Part shown: in pieces, positions 9,034 through 19,207 of the stretch
Numbering within the stretch: position 1 is the stretch's first letter
How the letters are laid out: each line of letters starts with the position of its first letter
Source of the DNA: Promethearchaeota archaeon Loki_b32
Lineage (GTDB): Archaea > Asgardarchaeota > Lokiarchaeia > Sigyniarchaeales > SOKP01
Length of the DNA: 64,000 nucleotides
Reading direction: 5' to 3'
Assembly (NCBI GenBank): GCA_005223125.1
Contig: NJBH01000017.1
Location: 1-64,000, forward strand
Program-made: the position numbers and the translations under genes
The notes under the pieces: generated by a model
What the model saw: only the letters and a program-made list of their open reading frames with translations
Database searches by the model: none
What the model was told of the DNA's origin: nothing

Positions 9034-10089
9034 TTAGATATTAAAATATCTTTTTATATCTGATTTTTTACTTTCAGCTAACTTTTCAAATTTATTAGGG
9101 ATTGCACAACATGCAGAAAAATACTTAAATTGGATTTTAGAATTGTAGTTTTTTAGCCATTTTAAAGTGTCTTTAGATGGAATTTCAATTCTTGTTATAC
9201 CCGCTTTAATTGCAACTTTTTCAATCTCATTCTTAATTTTTCCGCGTGGTCTCATACACCCTAATGAAATTTCTGTTTTAGGAAAAACCAATCTTAAGAC
9301 AGCTATAACTTTCGCTATTTCTTCTGGTTTTGGTGACTCGAATTTGATCTTGGAATCTTTAGGAGGAATTAAAATAATAATAACGATTAAAGACGGGTTA
9401 ATTTCAGTTTCCTTAATAAATTTAATAGATTCTAATTCTTTATTGAGTCTTCCATAATATAAGCCAATACAAATATGAGGTACAATATTTAAATCATATT
9501 CTTTTAACAACTTTATTGCCGTTTTGTATTCACTTAATTCAATATCTAAATGATAAATATTCCGTACAACTTCTTCATCCATATTTATATCAAAAGATAC
9601 TATATCAACATCAGCATCTGCAAGTCTCCTTGCAGTTTCTTCATTTAGTAGGCCGGTATGAGTATTAATAATTAAATTTGTTTCTCTCTTCACTCTTTTG
9701 ATAGTATCTATAAAATCTAATAAAGGAACAGAACCATCAGAGCTGCTACCACCAGAAATTAAAGCTCCTACCCCATTATTTTTCGAAAGTTTTATTAAAA
9801 AATCCTCTAAATCCTTTTTCTCTAATATCTGTTCCATTCCGTGCAAATATTTTTTATTACAATGCTCGCACTCTAAGGCACATTCAGTCCCTGTAATACT
9901 TATAGCAGGAAATCTCTTTGTAGGATTATATATTTTTAAAATATTACCAAAATTTTTACGAGTAATCTTCTGAGCTAGTGTGAATACGGGTTCTAAATCA
10001 TTTGAATCTAAGTTTAAAAGCATTGTAAAATCTAACCATGATCCTAATCCAGATTCGACCTTATCCAATAATAATTGAGTTTTATTCAT
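9034..10089 (-). CDS. Radical SAM protein of LipS1/LipS2 type (lipoyl synthesis)
   Basis: A 351-residue radical SAM protein. The CxxxCxxC cluster motif is C70, C74, C77 within TGTECALECEHCNKKYLHGM, followed by GGSSSDGSVPL, a SAM-contact-like glycine motif. A second cysteine group (YFSACCAIP) lies near the C-terminus and could bind another cluster. Adjacent genes are a lipoate-protein ligase (8-base overlap) and a second radical SAM protein. This trio matches the archaeal LipS1/LipS2 system, in which two radical SAM proteins together replace LipA for sulphur insertion into octanoyl groups. Which of the two is LipS1 and which LipS2 I cannot decide from memory. Confidence 0.7.
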   Translation of the reverse strand: MNKTQLLLDKVESGLGSWLDFTMLLNLDSNDLEPVFTLAQKITRKNFGNILKIYNPTKRFPAISITGTECALECEHCNKKYLHGMEQILEKKDLEDFLIKLSKNNGVGALISGGSSSDGSVPLLDFIDTIKRVKRETNLIINTHTGLLNEETARRLADADVDIVSFDINMDEEVVRNIYHLDIELSEYKTAIKLLKEYDLNIVPHICIGLYYGRLNKELESIKFIKETEINPSLIVIIILIPPKDSKIKFESPKPEEIAKVIAVLRLVFPKTEISLGCMRPRGKIKNEIEKVAIKAGITRIEIPSKDTLKWLKNYNSKIQFKYFSACCAIPNKFEKLAESKKSDIKRYFNI

Positions 10090-10861
10090 ATTTTTGTAAC
10101 CATTTTAAATTAGAATATTTCTCTTTTACTAAAATATCGGCTAATTCTTTCTCCTCTGCTGAAAAAGAGCCATTTATTAATTCAATTCTTAGTGTTTTTT
10201 CAAATCCGCGTTTTAGTGAAAATATTAACTTATTTTCATCATAATTTTTTATATAATTTTTAATTCCTATACACTTAGCACGAACAGATCTGACCATTCT
10301 AGATTTCTCGACATTATCAGGTGTTTTTAATACAGAATACATTAATTCAGGGTCTATATCCAATAAAATAGTGCCATGTTGGAGAATATGTCCTTTCCGT
10401 CTAACTTGAGCATTCCCCGAGAATTTTTTTCCATCTAGTAGAATAGCAGGACAGTGAATAACATCCTTCTCTGGTTTTAATCCAAAAATCATTAATCCAC
10501 AAATAATTCCTTGAGTAATGATTTCAAACTGTTCTAATACTTTTACAGCTCTTAATTTCTCTAAAAATTTGATGGGGCATACAATTGAATATGTAATTTC
10601 TCTGAATTCATCATGAAAGACGGCACCTCCTCCAGTAATTCGTCTTATAACATTAAACCCATTATTTTGAGCAAATTTGATATCAATCTCATTAATTAAG
10701 CTCTGATTTCTTCCTATACTTATGGTTGAAGGTTTCCATTTATAAAATCTTAAAGTGTTCGGTGATTTTTTCTCTATAACCATCTTTAAAATAGCCTCAT
10801 CTAAAGCCATATTCCAGAATCCATCCCTAGCCTCTAGCGATAAAAATCTCCAAACGCTCAT
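10082..10861 (-). CDS. lplA: Lipoate/octanoate-protein ligase, LplA family
   Basis: A 259-residue protein of the biotin/lipoate ligase fold, containing the catalytic domain only. RR at 73-74 followed by TGGGAVFHD (76-84) is the lipoyl-AMP loop, and DGKKFSGNAQ (143-152) carries the conserved lysine (K146). It begins MSVWRFLSLEARDGFWNMALDEA-like, with the usual N-terminal NMALDEA motif. It activates lipoate or octanoate and transfers it to lipoyl domains. The next gene in the transcript overlaps by 8 bases and the preceding one lies 11 bases away. Both are radical SAM proteins, so it probably loads octanoyl onto acceptor proteins for them to sulphurate. Confidence 0.85.
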   Translation of the reverse strand: MSVWRFLSLEARDGFWNMALDEAILKMVIEKKSPNTLRFYKWKPSTISIGRNQSLINEIDIKFAQNNGFNVIRRITGGGAVFHDEFREITYSIVCPIKFLEKLRAVKVLEQFEIITQGIICGLMIFGLKPEKDVIHCPAILLDGKKFSGNAQVRRKGHILQHGTILLDIDPELMYSVLKTPDNVEKSRMVRSVRAKCIGIKNYIKNYDENKLIFSLKRGFEKTLRIELINGSFSAEEKELADILVKEKYSNLKWLQKYE

Positions 10862-10872
10862 TTTATTAGATC

Positions 10873-11883
10873 TTAATTCATAAATTTATATAATAGATCA
10901 TAAATTTCAATCTTTTCATTTTCTTTTAATTTCCGTGGATAGTTATAAATAAGACCAGATGGTTTAGAAGTATAAAAGGGACGATTACATCCAGGACATC
11001 CAGAAGTAAAAAAAGCATCTGAGTCCATAATAATCGTATTTAACTCTTTTTTACTAATATTAATATTTATAATTACTCCTTTACTATTAAACGTAAAATC
11101 CTCTAGACTCTTTTTGTTATTAATAATAAGATTTCTTCCTAGTTGTATTTTTCTAAAACTTAAGAGTGCTGGCGGTGTTATATTTTCAAATTTAGTACCT
11201 TTTATGGGTGTAAATGCAAATAAGGAAACAAGAATATCTAATTTATGAAGTTCTTCTATTCGTTCGATAACTTCTTTTTCTGTTTCTCCTAATCCAATTA
11301 TTATATGTGTACTTACTAAACCTGGTGAAAAAACCTCTAGTGCTTCCTTTAATTTCAGAAAATGTTCCTCCCATCTATAAGGACCTTCAACAATCCTCCC
11401 TTTAATCTTATCAAAAATTTCTGGTGTTGTACCATCCAAAGCAATACCAACTCTTTGAACCCCTCTAATTTTTAATTCTCTCAATTTTTCTTTTGACATA
11501 GGTGGTATTGCAACAGAAATTGGAGTATTCGCATGAATCTTAATTTGATTTATAATTTCTATCAAATCTCTAAAGTTATCGGGATAATTGAGAGTTTGTA
11601 TACAAATCCTTTTAAATCGTTTTGAAAAAGGTAAGTACTTTAATTTTGTTAGGAAATCTTTAAATGAATAAATTGGCCATGTAACTCGAGAAAGTTTTTC
11701 TATCGAACTTTTCGATGATCGCGCTTGAGGACAAAAACCACAATTCGCTAAACAATGACCTTCCGTAAATGTCATAATGTAACAGGTGGTTGGGGGGTTT
11801 TTGAATGAGGGTAATGAGCCTAACCCTAAAACAGAAGCGCTTCCAACGGATATCCTTATTTTTTTTATTGTCACAAATTTCAC
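10873..11883 (-). CDS. Biotin-synthase-related radical SAM protein, LipS1/LipS2 type
   Basis: A 336-residue radical SAM protein, first gene of the lipoate module. The cluster motif is C44, C48, C51 in EGHCLANCGFCPQARSS; the CPQAR ending is typical of the archaeal biotin-synthase-related family. A C-terminal SGCPGCNRPFYTSKPSG segment adds two cysteines, plausible ligands of an auxiliary cluster such as the sulphur donor in lipoyl synthases. Together with the second radical SAM gene and the lplA gene it fits the LipS1/LipS2 pathway. An ordinary biotin synthase is less likely, because no other biotin gene is nearby. Confidence 0.7.
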   Translation of the reverse strand: MKFVTIKKIRISVGSASVLGLGSLPSFKNPPTTCYIMTFTEGHCLANCGFCPQARSSKSSIEKLSRVTWPIYSFKDFLTKLKYLPFSKRFKRICIQTLNYPDNFRDLIEIINQIKIHANTPISVAIPPMSKEKLRELKIRGVQRVGIALDGTTPEIFDKIKGRIVEGPYRWEEHFLKLKEALEVFSPGLVSTHIIIGLGETEKEVIERIEELHKLDILVSLFAFTPIKGTKFENITPPALLSFRKIQLGRNLIINNKKSLEDFTFNSKGVIININISKKELNTIIMDSDAFFTSGCPGCNRPFYTSKPSGLIYNYPRKLKENEKIEIYDLLYKFMN

Positions 11884-12071
11884 TAGTAAATAAGTAAAAT
11901 TAAGTTTTATGGCTTCAGTTTATTATTTTTATACTCATTATGCATAGTATATTTTTGATGTAAATCAAGATTTACCATGGATAAATAACTACATAAAAAA
12001 TTTATTGAATCGATTACTAAACTATTAAATATTGTGAATATCCCCTAATTTTTGAAAAGTGTTATAAATTT

Positions 12072-14861
12072 ATGGTTGAGTATGAAGCACAAAAAATAGA
12101 AAAGAAATGGCAAAAAAAGTGGGAGCAAGACAAAATTTTTGAAGTCAAAGTGGATCCAAAGAAGCAAAAATATTATGTGTTAGAAATGTATCCATATCCT
12201 TCAGGTAAACTCCATATGGGACACCTTAGGAATTATACAATTGGAGATAGCTATGCCCGATTTAAGAGAATGAATGGATTCAATGTTCTTTACCCTATGG
12301 GTTATGATTCGTTTGGAATGCCAGCAGAAAATGCAGCAATAGATCATGGTGCTAATCCAGAAGAATGGACTAATAAAAACATAAATACAATGAAAAATCA
12401 GCAAAAAAGGATAGGCTTTTCATATGATTGGACAAGAGAGATATATAGCCATAATCCTAATTTTTATAAATGGGACCAATGGTTTTTCTTGCAGATGTTA
12501 GAAAAGGGCTTAGCTTATAAACAAGAAAGCTACGTTAATTGGTGTCCTAAATGTGCTACTGTCCTAGCAAACGAACAAGCTCAAGGAGGAAAATGCTGGA
12601 GATGCAACTCAATTGTTGATCAAAAATTTTTAACACAATGGTTCCTTAAAATTAGTGATTACGCAGAAGAGTTACTCGAAGGGTTAAATCTAGTCGATTG
12701 GCCTGATAAAGTTAAGATAATGCAACGAAATTGGATTGGAAGATCAGAGGGTACAATCATAAAATTCCCAATTGTTGAAGATGATAGAACTATAGATATA
12801 TTTACTACAAGACCGGATACACTTTATGGGGTTATGTTTATGGTCTTTGCTCCAGAACATCCTTGGGTTAGAGACTGGGTGAAAGGGACTCAATATGAAA
12901 AAGAATTTGAAAGATTCTATCAAGAAGTAATGCATCAAAATATATTTGAGAGAACTGATATCGATATTGAAAAAAAGGGAATGTTTATTGGAAAATATTG
13001 CGTCAATCCAATAACCAAAGAGGAAATACCTGTTTACATTTCAAATTTCGTCATTTATAAGTATGGTGCCGGAGCTGTAATGGCAGTACCTGCGCATGAT
13101 CAGAGAGATTTTGAATTTGCAAAAAAATATGATATTCCTATTAAAATAGTAATTCAACCACATGACTACGAATTGAACGTAGCTAAAATAACTCGCGCCT
13201 ATGAGAGTGATGGAGTTCTAGTAAACTCTGAAGAATTTAATGGTATGGAGAATCGATCCGCTGTTAAGAAAATAACTGAAAAATTAGATGAACTTGATAA
13301 AGGATATGCAACTATAAATTATAAGTTAAGAGATTGGGGAATTTCACGTCAACGTTATTGGGGCTGCCCAATTCCAATAATATATTGCGAGGAATGTGGT
13401 ACGATTCCAGTACCATATGAAGATTTACCTGTTTATTTGCCAAAAGATGTTACTTTTTCGGGTGTAGGGAATCCATTAGAAACAAGCAAAAGTTTTATTA
13501 CAACACAATGTCCGAAATGTGGTTATAAAGCAAAACGTGAGACTAATACAATGGATACTTTTGTTGATAGTTCTTGGTATTTCTTTGCTTACTGTGATCC
13601 TCCATCTATTGAATCAGATATACCCTATACTAAAACTAATGTAAATTATTGGGGTAATGTCGATTTCTATGTGGGAGGTATCGAGCATGCGATACTCCAT
13701 TTGATATATGCACGATTTTTCACAAAAGTAGCTCGCGATCTAGGACTTCACAAATTTGATGAGCCTTTCCAAAGGTTGTTGACTCAAGGAATGATTAATA
13801 AAGCTCAACCATTCTGTACTAACTGTAATGCCTTCCTTATGAAAGCTGATTTAGAGCAAATGAAGTGTAGAAAATGCGGAAGCAAAGATCTCATTCAAAA
13901 GTCTGTAAAAATGAGTAAAAGCTATGGAAATACAGTAAATCCAGAGGAAATTATTGAAAAATATGGAGCAGATGCGGCAAGATTATTTATATTATTTGGA
14001 GCTAGTCCTGAATCAGGATTAGAGTGGAGTGATGAGGGAGTCAATTTTGCTTATAAATTTGTGAGAAATTTCTTTCATTTGTTAACTACTCCAATTCAAG
14101 ATAAAGGGAATAAAAGATCTATTAGAGATGAGTTAATTATATATAAATTGAATAAAACTATTAAATTGGTTACTGAAAGTATTAACAGAATTGCGATTCG
14201 AGGAGCCATTAATTATATTATACAATTTGTTTCGGAGTTAGCAAAATATAAAGAAGAAGGAATTATGAAGAAAATCTATGATGAATGTAGAGAAAAATTG
14301 TTAATGCTTTTCCATCCATTTGTTCCACATGTTACAGAAGAAATCTGGGAATTCATTGGACACAATAAATTTCTAAGCTTAATTTCTTGGCCAACTTATA
14401 ATAGTGCTCTACTCAATATGGAAAATGATTACAAATGGAATTTATTAAACAATATTATAGAGGACATCAAAAAGATTAAGTTTGCAGCAAACATAAACGA
14501 GATTAAAAAAGCAATAATTATCACAGCTAGCGAATGGAAGTATAAATTCTATTCATTATTAATGATATTAATTGAAAAGACAAAGGACCAAGGAGAGATT
14601 ATGAAAGAATTGATGAAAAATGAACATTTAAAAATTCATGGTAAATTCATCAGTCAAATAACAACTAAGATTCTCAAAAATATTGGAAAGTATTCCAAAC
14701 CATATATTGATGCATCAGAAGAATTTCAATTTTTCAATGAAATAAAATTAATAATTGAAAAAAGGTTTAATTGTGAAGTAGATATAGTGGTAGAGAAAGA
14801 TTCAAATTTAAGAAAATCCTCTCAAGCCCTACCAGGACGCCCTGCTATTGTTATAATTTAA
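12072..14861 (+). CDS. leuS: Leucyl-tRNA synthetase, bacterial type
   Basis: A 929-residue class I synthetase charging tRNA-Leu. The signature HMGH lies at 48-51 inside PYPSGKLHMGHLRNYTIGD, and KMSKS lies at 613-617. The zinc module NWCPKCATVLANEQ and the CP1 editing domain (TTRPDTLYG, then VMAVPAHDQRDFEFA) are complete. This wording and the position of the editing domain after the zinc module are those of bacterial LeuRS rather than the archaeal/eukaryotic form. A second zinc ribbon (CTNCNAFLMKADLEQMKC) lies before KMSKS. The ORF is intact, unlike the truncated relative at 19530-20812. It diverges from the lipoate operon across a 188-base intergenic region. Confidence 0.95.
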   Translation: MVEYEAQKIEKKWQKKWEQDKIFEVKVDPKKQKYYVLEMYPYPSGKLHMGHLRNYTIGDSYARFKRMNGFNVLYPMGYDSFGMPAENAAIDHGANPEEWTNKNINTMKNQQKRIGFSYDWTREIYSHNPNFYKWDQWFFLQMLEKGLAYKQESYVNWCPKCATVLANEQAQGGKCWRCNSIVDQKFLTQWFLKISDYAEELLEGLNLVDWPDKVKIMQRNWIGRSEGTIIKFPIVEDDRTIDIFTTRPDTLYGVMFMVFAPEHPWVRDWVKGTQYEKEFERFYQEVMHQNIFERTDIDIEKKGMFIGKYCVNPITKEEIPVYISNFVIYKYGAGAVMAVPAHDQRDFEFAKKYDIPIKIVIQPHDYELNVAKITRAYESDGVLVNSEEFNGMENRSAVKKITEKLDELDKGYATINYKLRDWGISRQRYWGCPIPIIYCEECGTIPVPYEDLPVYLPKDVTFSGVGNPLETSKSFITTQCPKCGYKAKRETNTMDTFVDSSWYFFAYCDPPSIESDIPYTKTNVNYWGNVDFYVGGIEHAILHLIYARFFTKVARDLGLHKFDEPFQRLLTQGMINKAQPFCTNCNAFLMKADLEQMKCRKCGSKDLIQKSVKMSKSYGNTVNPEEIIEKYGADAARLFILFGASPESGLEWSDEGVNFAYKFVRNFFHLLTTPIQDKGNKRSIRDELIIYKLNKTIKLVTESINRIAIRGAINYIIQFVSELAKYKEEGIMKKIYDECREKLLMLFHPFVPHVTEEIWEFIGHNKFLSLISWPTYNSALLNMENDYKWNLLNNIIEDIKKIKFAANINEIKKAIIITASEWKYKFYSLLMILIEKTKDQGEIMKELMKNEHLKIHGKFISQITTKILKNIGKYSKPYIDASEEFQFFNEIKLIIEKRFNCEVDIVVEKDSNLRKSSQALPGRPAIVII

Positions 14862-14947
14862 AAAACCAATTTTATCTGAACTTTATAATTAAATAACTGA
14901 AAGTATGGAGTTTTATAATAAATTAATCAAATTTAATAAAAAACTAT

Positions 14948-15064
14948 TTAGAGTCTTGATAATTTGATTTCAGCAAGACTAATACTAAAATCTTTTTTTT
15001 CTGCAAGAAGTTTTATAGTTATTGTTATTACCTTCAAATCAGCTGTGAACTCATTTGAAGACAT
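14948..15064 (-). CDS. Possible 38-residue small protein
   Basis: A minus-strand reading frame, MSSNEFTADLKVITITIKLL... ending LAEIKLSRL, in the gap between leuS and the 1221-residue gene. The composition looks protein-like (amphipathic, balanced charge), unlike the poly-Lys/Asn/Ile typical of random frames in this AT-rich DNA. There is no Shine-Dalgarno sequence and no recognised family. It lies downstream of the large gene on the same strand. It may equally be a chance frame. Confidence 0.25.
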   Translation of the reverse strand: MSSNEFTADLKVITITIKLLAEKKDFSISLAEIKLSRL

Positions 15065-15149
15065 TTTTGAGAAAGTTTAATTATATTTTTATCATGAAGG
15101 GGGGGTTTCAAGAAATATTAAAGAGGGTAGTAAATATAATATAAAAATC

Positions 15150-18100
15150 TTATAAATCAGCCTTGGTTCGCATTATACCGTCCTTCTGTTTTAAAAACAA
15201 TTCAGGATATAAATATTCAAAATTCTTACTAAACAATTTATGGTTCATCCACTTTTCAGTTTTTGTATCCCAAATTAAATTTTGTAAGGGATTATACTTT
15301 TCAAGAAAATTATTATTTCCATAGACCGATTTGATAATAGAGTCACCTTTTACCAAATCTGTTAATATCAAATATTTCTCAACCTTTAAGTATTGAAATA
15401 TATATTCAAAAATTCTTAAGAATTCAGCAAGTTCGCAATCTGGAAGATATAATTTGATCATTAAACCACTATAAATCTTTTTCTTCTTGTTAAATCCATG
15501 AATATAATATTCTCCTTCAATTTCGTAAATAAAACCTAGATTAAAATATTGGAATATATATTTAAGAATATCAACTGTATCTTTTTTTAGATTTAACAAA
15601 AGAAAATGGATAGTTTCATTCAATCCTAAATTCTTGGGAGTAATAAAGGGAAAGATTATTTTTTTCTGAATTAAAGCTTGAATCTCATCGAAGATAGATT
15701 GGTTAATTATATTAAGATTTTTCTTAATATCAATAGAATGCCAATTATATATATGCAATAATGCATTAAAATAGGAAGAATCAGGTTTATAATGATCTGA
15801 ATTTATTAAATCACCAATTTCAAAATGCTTCACTTCTGAAGTTTGAATTCTATAATTTGGATTGAAAAGAATATTTTGTATATAAGTATTAAAATTATTA
15901 GAGTCTAAATACCATCCATTTGAACTTAAATTATAATTGAAATGGAAAATTTGAGATATAGATTTAATAGTAAATAGACAATATTCTCTGATTTTGTTTT
16001 TACTTCTCAACCAGTTAAGGTATGAAGAGTTGGGCTTGTTATAAGGAAATATATAATTAATAAACATGGATTTTGAACTATCAATTGAGGCGATGTGCTT
16101 AATTTTTTGAAATGTATTTGTGAATAATAATTTTAAATCTATATCATCTACATCAAAAGGAGTAATATATAAAGAATATTCTCCTAATCCAAAATTTTGC
16201 CAAGCAGGAAGGAGTTTTATTGATTTTATATATTGTCTAAAGAAATTTTCTTTTTTTATTATTTGAAATTCTTCTATATTCATTAAATGTTTTTCAAGAT
16301 TTAAGTGAAAATGAATTAATTTTTGAATATCTATTGGTTTAAAACTGATACTTTCAGATCTAATTCTTTTGTTGATTTTCTTAATAAGATTTGCTATATT
16401 TTCTTTTATAGGCCAATATTTAACCGTATTACCAGATTTTTCTTTTACATTTTTTAATTCTTCGCCACAAATACTTTTAGCGTAAAGAAAGAATTGCCCA
16501 AAAAGATCTTTTGTATAGAAAAACTCTTTCTTATTGAAATCATAAAAATCTTTTCTTGAAAAAGTATGTAAAAAACCGTCCCATGAATAGCGTTTAAATG
16601 ATATAATGTTTTCTTTAAAAATTTTAAATATTATTGAAATTAATGATATCTTTTCGTTATTATTCAAATATGGAATAAAAAGTTGTAAAAAGATAAATTC
16701 TTGGCTACTGAATAAATCTATTGTTTCATAGAAATAACTTTTAGGAAAATAATTTTTTATTTTGTATATTGTCGCTCTTACTTCAGGGGAATTTTTTAGT
16801 ATTATTTGAGGAAAATAGCTTGCGACTGAATTTGTCCATATAGTAGCTATTAAGTAGGGTTTAATTATCTTGGGATCTTTATTTATAAATTCATCTATCT
16901 TAAGATTAATTGTCTTACTTGATATATCATAAGTTTTATTATTCTTTTTTAAACTTCTTAAACAAGATTTTTTTGTTTTAGTAATATTAATTAAGAGATT
17001 TGGATCGTTAATTAATTTCTTAATTGATTTGATACTAAAAATTTTTAAATTAGAACATAACTTTAAAAATTCGCAAAAAATTCGGAGCTTTTCAACATCT
17101 TTTGTATATTTGTCACTAGAATTCAAATAATTCAGGAAGAGATTTTTAAAAGCAAAGGAATTTGAATCTATATGGTCAAATATATTACTTTCTTCAATTG
17201 ATTGTATTATGTTTTCTTTCTCAATAAATTCTTTAAATTCAATAAAATTATTCATTCTGTTTGTATCTTTTGATTCTTTTTCAATTATTTTGAAATAATT
17301 TACCCATTTTTCTAACTCATCTTTAATATAAAAAAATCCGAAATTTTGATTTCTTTCTAAAAAATTTAGGAATTCCTTTCGGAGTTCCGGAGAATCAATT
17401 AATATTTTCAAAGTATTCTCCAATTCTTCAATTAAACTATTTTCCCCGATAAAAAAATTAGAATGATCAGATTTTATTATGTTTGAAATTTCCCTTTTTC
17501 TTGAAAAGTTTATTCCAACATAAGAAAAAAATCTTATTCTCTCTAAAATTAAAAAATCCAAAAGTGTTAGATTTGGTTTATTAAAGTCTTTATTATAATT
17601 TTGTATAAATTCAAGTTCAAAGTCTTCTAAGTATCTTTTTTTTTTAAAATCTATTATCTGCCCATTTTTATAAGATTCTCTAAAATAATTTAAATTCAAC
17701 GAAAAAACATACTTCTTTGCTAAAGAACAATGCTTTTTTATTATGTATCCAAATCTCTCCATTTCTTCCAACATATCAACTAAATCTTTAATATAAATCC
17801 TTGGAATTACAAAATATGCTGATAATTCTACTGTAAAATTAGTTATCGAAAGTTTTGGCATAATTAGAAATGGCATTTGGTTAATGATCTTGTCAATTTT
17901 AGCTTTTTCTAGAAGTGGATTGAATTTCAGATGGCATGTAATAATAGCCATATTAATTGCTTTCCAATCATAATAGTATGATGGGGTTATATAGCTATAT
18001 TTATTTATCCATCGAAGGTTTTTTCTAAAACTCCGTGAACTTAAATCAGTTTGGATGATTTTCTGTTTTTTAAAATTATTAAAGTAATTATGAAATCCTT

Positions 18101-18815
18101 CCAATGTATCACAGTTTTTTATTTTGTAGAAAATTTTAGTTAAAATTCTAAGAGTTTCTGTAATCTCATTACTCTGTAAATTTTTTGAAGATTTAAACAT
18201 AAAATCTTCATACATTTTATTAAAGTAAAATTGTAGATTCTCATCGAAATCTAGGTTTGAATTTCGTCTGATATATTCAAAAAAGAATTGTTTTGGACTT
18301 TCGGAATCTTTTATTTCTTTTAATTCAAGGAATTTGTCAAAACGGAATTTATCTGATTGATTCGATAGAAATTTGTAATTCAAAAATCTTTCTCTTATGA
18401 AAAGGCCCCATTCTATAACCGAGGTGAATTCTTGTAAATCAATTTCTACAAATTGGTTAATAGCAAAATTAATGAGATTTTTTTCTTTTAGATTATTCGG
18501 GATAAAAGTAAGATAAGCACTTTGAAGTAATAGAAAAGGAAAGAACTTTCTATAATTTTTAAAAAGTTTAATATGATATATATCATCTCTTATGGATCTA
18601 TTCACTCCGTAACTATGTAATCTTGTATCTGAATCTCTGTTCTCATTTACTTCATCAACGACATGTATTTTTACTTTTTTGTTGATTACATCTAAATTTA
18701 AATAAGCTTTTAACTCATTCATTAGATAAATGAAAATCTGATTTATCTTAATAGGATCTTCCATATTAGATAATTCTTTCAACTTATCTAAATTAAGAGA
18801 GTTAACCAAATTCAT
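15150..18815 (-). CDS. Very large orphan protein (1221 residues), function unknown
   Basis: One uninterrupted 3.7-kb frame in very AT-rich DNA, which is itself strong evidence of coding. The product is rich in Phe, Tyr, Ile, Asn and Lys and appears mostly alpha-helical. I see no signal peptide, no membrane helix longer than short hydrophobic patches, no nucleotide-binding motif and no zinc cluster. The N-terminal region contains an HVVDEVNENRDS stretch; the C-terminal 250 residues have mixed beta-like segments (FIYEIEGEYYIHGF). It is transcribed alone, with over 250 bases of non-coding DNA on each side. I do not recognise it; a lineage-restricted cytoplasmic protein is the safest description. 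Confidence 0.75.
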   Translation of the reverse strand: MNLVNSLNLDKLKELSNMEDPIKINQIFIYLMNELKAYLNLDVINKKVKIHVVDEVNENRDSDTRLHSYGVNRSIRDDIYHIKLFKNYRKFFPFLLLQSAYLTFIPNNLKEKNLINFAINQFVEIDLQEFTSVIEWGLFIRERFLNYKFLSNQSDKFRFDKFLELKEIKDSESPKQFFFEYIRRNSNLDFDENLQFYFNKMYEDFMFKSSKNLQSNEITETLRILTKIFYKIKNCDTLEGFHNYFNNFKKQKIIQTDLSSRSFRKNLRWINKYSYITPSYYYDWKAINMAIITCHLKFNPLLEKAKIDKIINQMPFLIMPKLSITNFTVELSAYFVIPRIYIKDLVDMLEEMERFGYIIKKHCSLAKKYVFSLNLNYFRESYKNGQIIDFKKKRYLEDFELEFIQNYNKDFNKPNLTLLDFLILERIRFFSYVGINFSRKREISNIIKSDHSNFFIGENSLIEELENTLKILIDSPELRKEFLNFLERNQNFGFFYIKDELEKWVNYFKIIEKESKDTNRMNNFIEFKEFIEKENIIQSIEESNIFDHIDSNSFAFKNLFLNYLNSSDKYTKDVEKLRIFCEFLKLCSNLKIFSIKSIKKLINDPNLLINITKTKKSCLRSLKKNNKTYDISSKTINLKIDEFINKDPKIIKPYLIATIWTNSVASYFPQIILKNSPEVRATIYKIKNYFPKSYFYETIDLFSSQEFIFLQLFIPYLNNNEKISLISIIFKIFKENIISFKRYSWDGFLHTFSRKDFYDFNKKEFFYTKDLFGQFFLYAKSICGEELKNVKEKSGNTVKYWPIKENIANLIKKINKRIRSESISFKPIDIQKLIHFHLNLEKHLMNIEEFQIIKKENFFRQYIKSIKLLPAWQNFGLGEYSLYITPFDVDDIDLKLLFTNTFQKIKHIASIDSSKSMFINYIFPYNKPNSSYLNWLRSKNKIREYCLFTIKSISQIFHFNYNLSSNGWYLDSNNFNTYIQNILFNPNYRIQTSEVKHFEIGDLINSDHYKPDSSYFNALLHIYNWHSIDIKKNLNIINQSIFDEIQALIQKKIIFPFITPKNLGLNETIHFLLLNLKKDTVDILKYIFQYFNLGFIYEIEGEYYIHGFNKKKKIYSGLMIKLYLPDCELAEFLRIFEYIFQYLKVEKYLILTDLVKGDSIIKSVYGNNNFLEKYNPLQNLIWDTKTEKWMNHKLFSKNFEYLYPELFLKQKDGIMRTKADL

Positions 18816-19093
18816 CAGTCTATAATGTAATTTTTGTCTTTAATCTAATATACTGCAATTTACTTTTTAAACTTATTCATTGGAACTCTTTTTGTATCAA
18901 ATAAATTATTCCTTTATAAAGAAAAAATTAAAATAAAAATAATCCTACATAAAAATTCTGTAAATATTCTTGATTCACTTTAAGTGCAGTTTAACCTAAT
19001 TTTTATCTAAATTTAGAAAATTCTTTCTGTTTAAATAGAAGAATATAGAAGAAATGATATCAATTCAGTTAATTTAATAAAAAGGTAATTAAT

Positions 19094-19207
19094 TTGAAAT
19101 TATTTAAAGTATATAGAGTTCTTTTATTTGTATTAATCGGCATTGCTTCCTTTTTGCCTATGATTAGCATTGTATTAGGTTGGAAAGGAGATGGTGGAGG
19201 ACCATAA
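19094..19207 (+). CDS. Small single-span membrane protein (37 residues)
   Basis: A TTG-initiated frame preceded by AAAGGT about 8 bases upstream. It encodes a short basic start (KLFKVYR), one hydrophobic helix (VLLFVLIGIASFLPMISIVL) and a tail GWKGDGGGP. Single-helix proteins with glycine-rich tails also include Sec61-beta, but no cytosolic region is present here, so homology is not claimed. It sits alone in the 700-base gap before the leuS fragment. The purine-rich site and the clean helix make translation plausible. Confidence 0.35.
   Translation: MKLFKVYRVLLFVLIGIASFLPMISIVLGWKGDGGGP

Noticed and set aside
15098-15104. Run of seven G in AT-rich DNA before the 1221-residue gene's 3' side
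   Set aside because: A single G run cannot form a G-quadruplex alone, and no further G tracts lie nearby.
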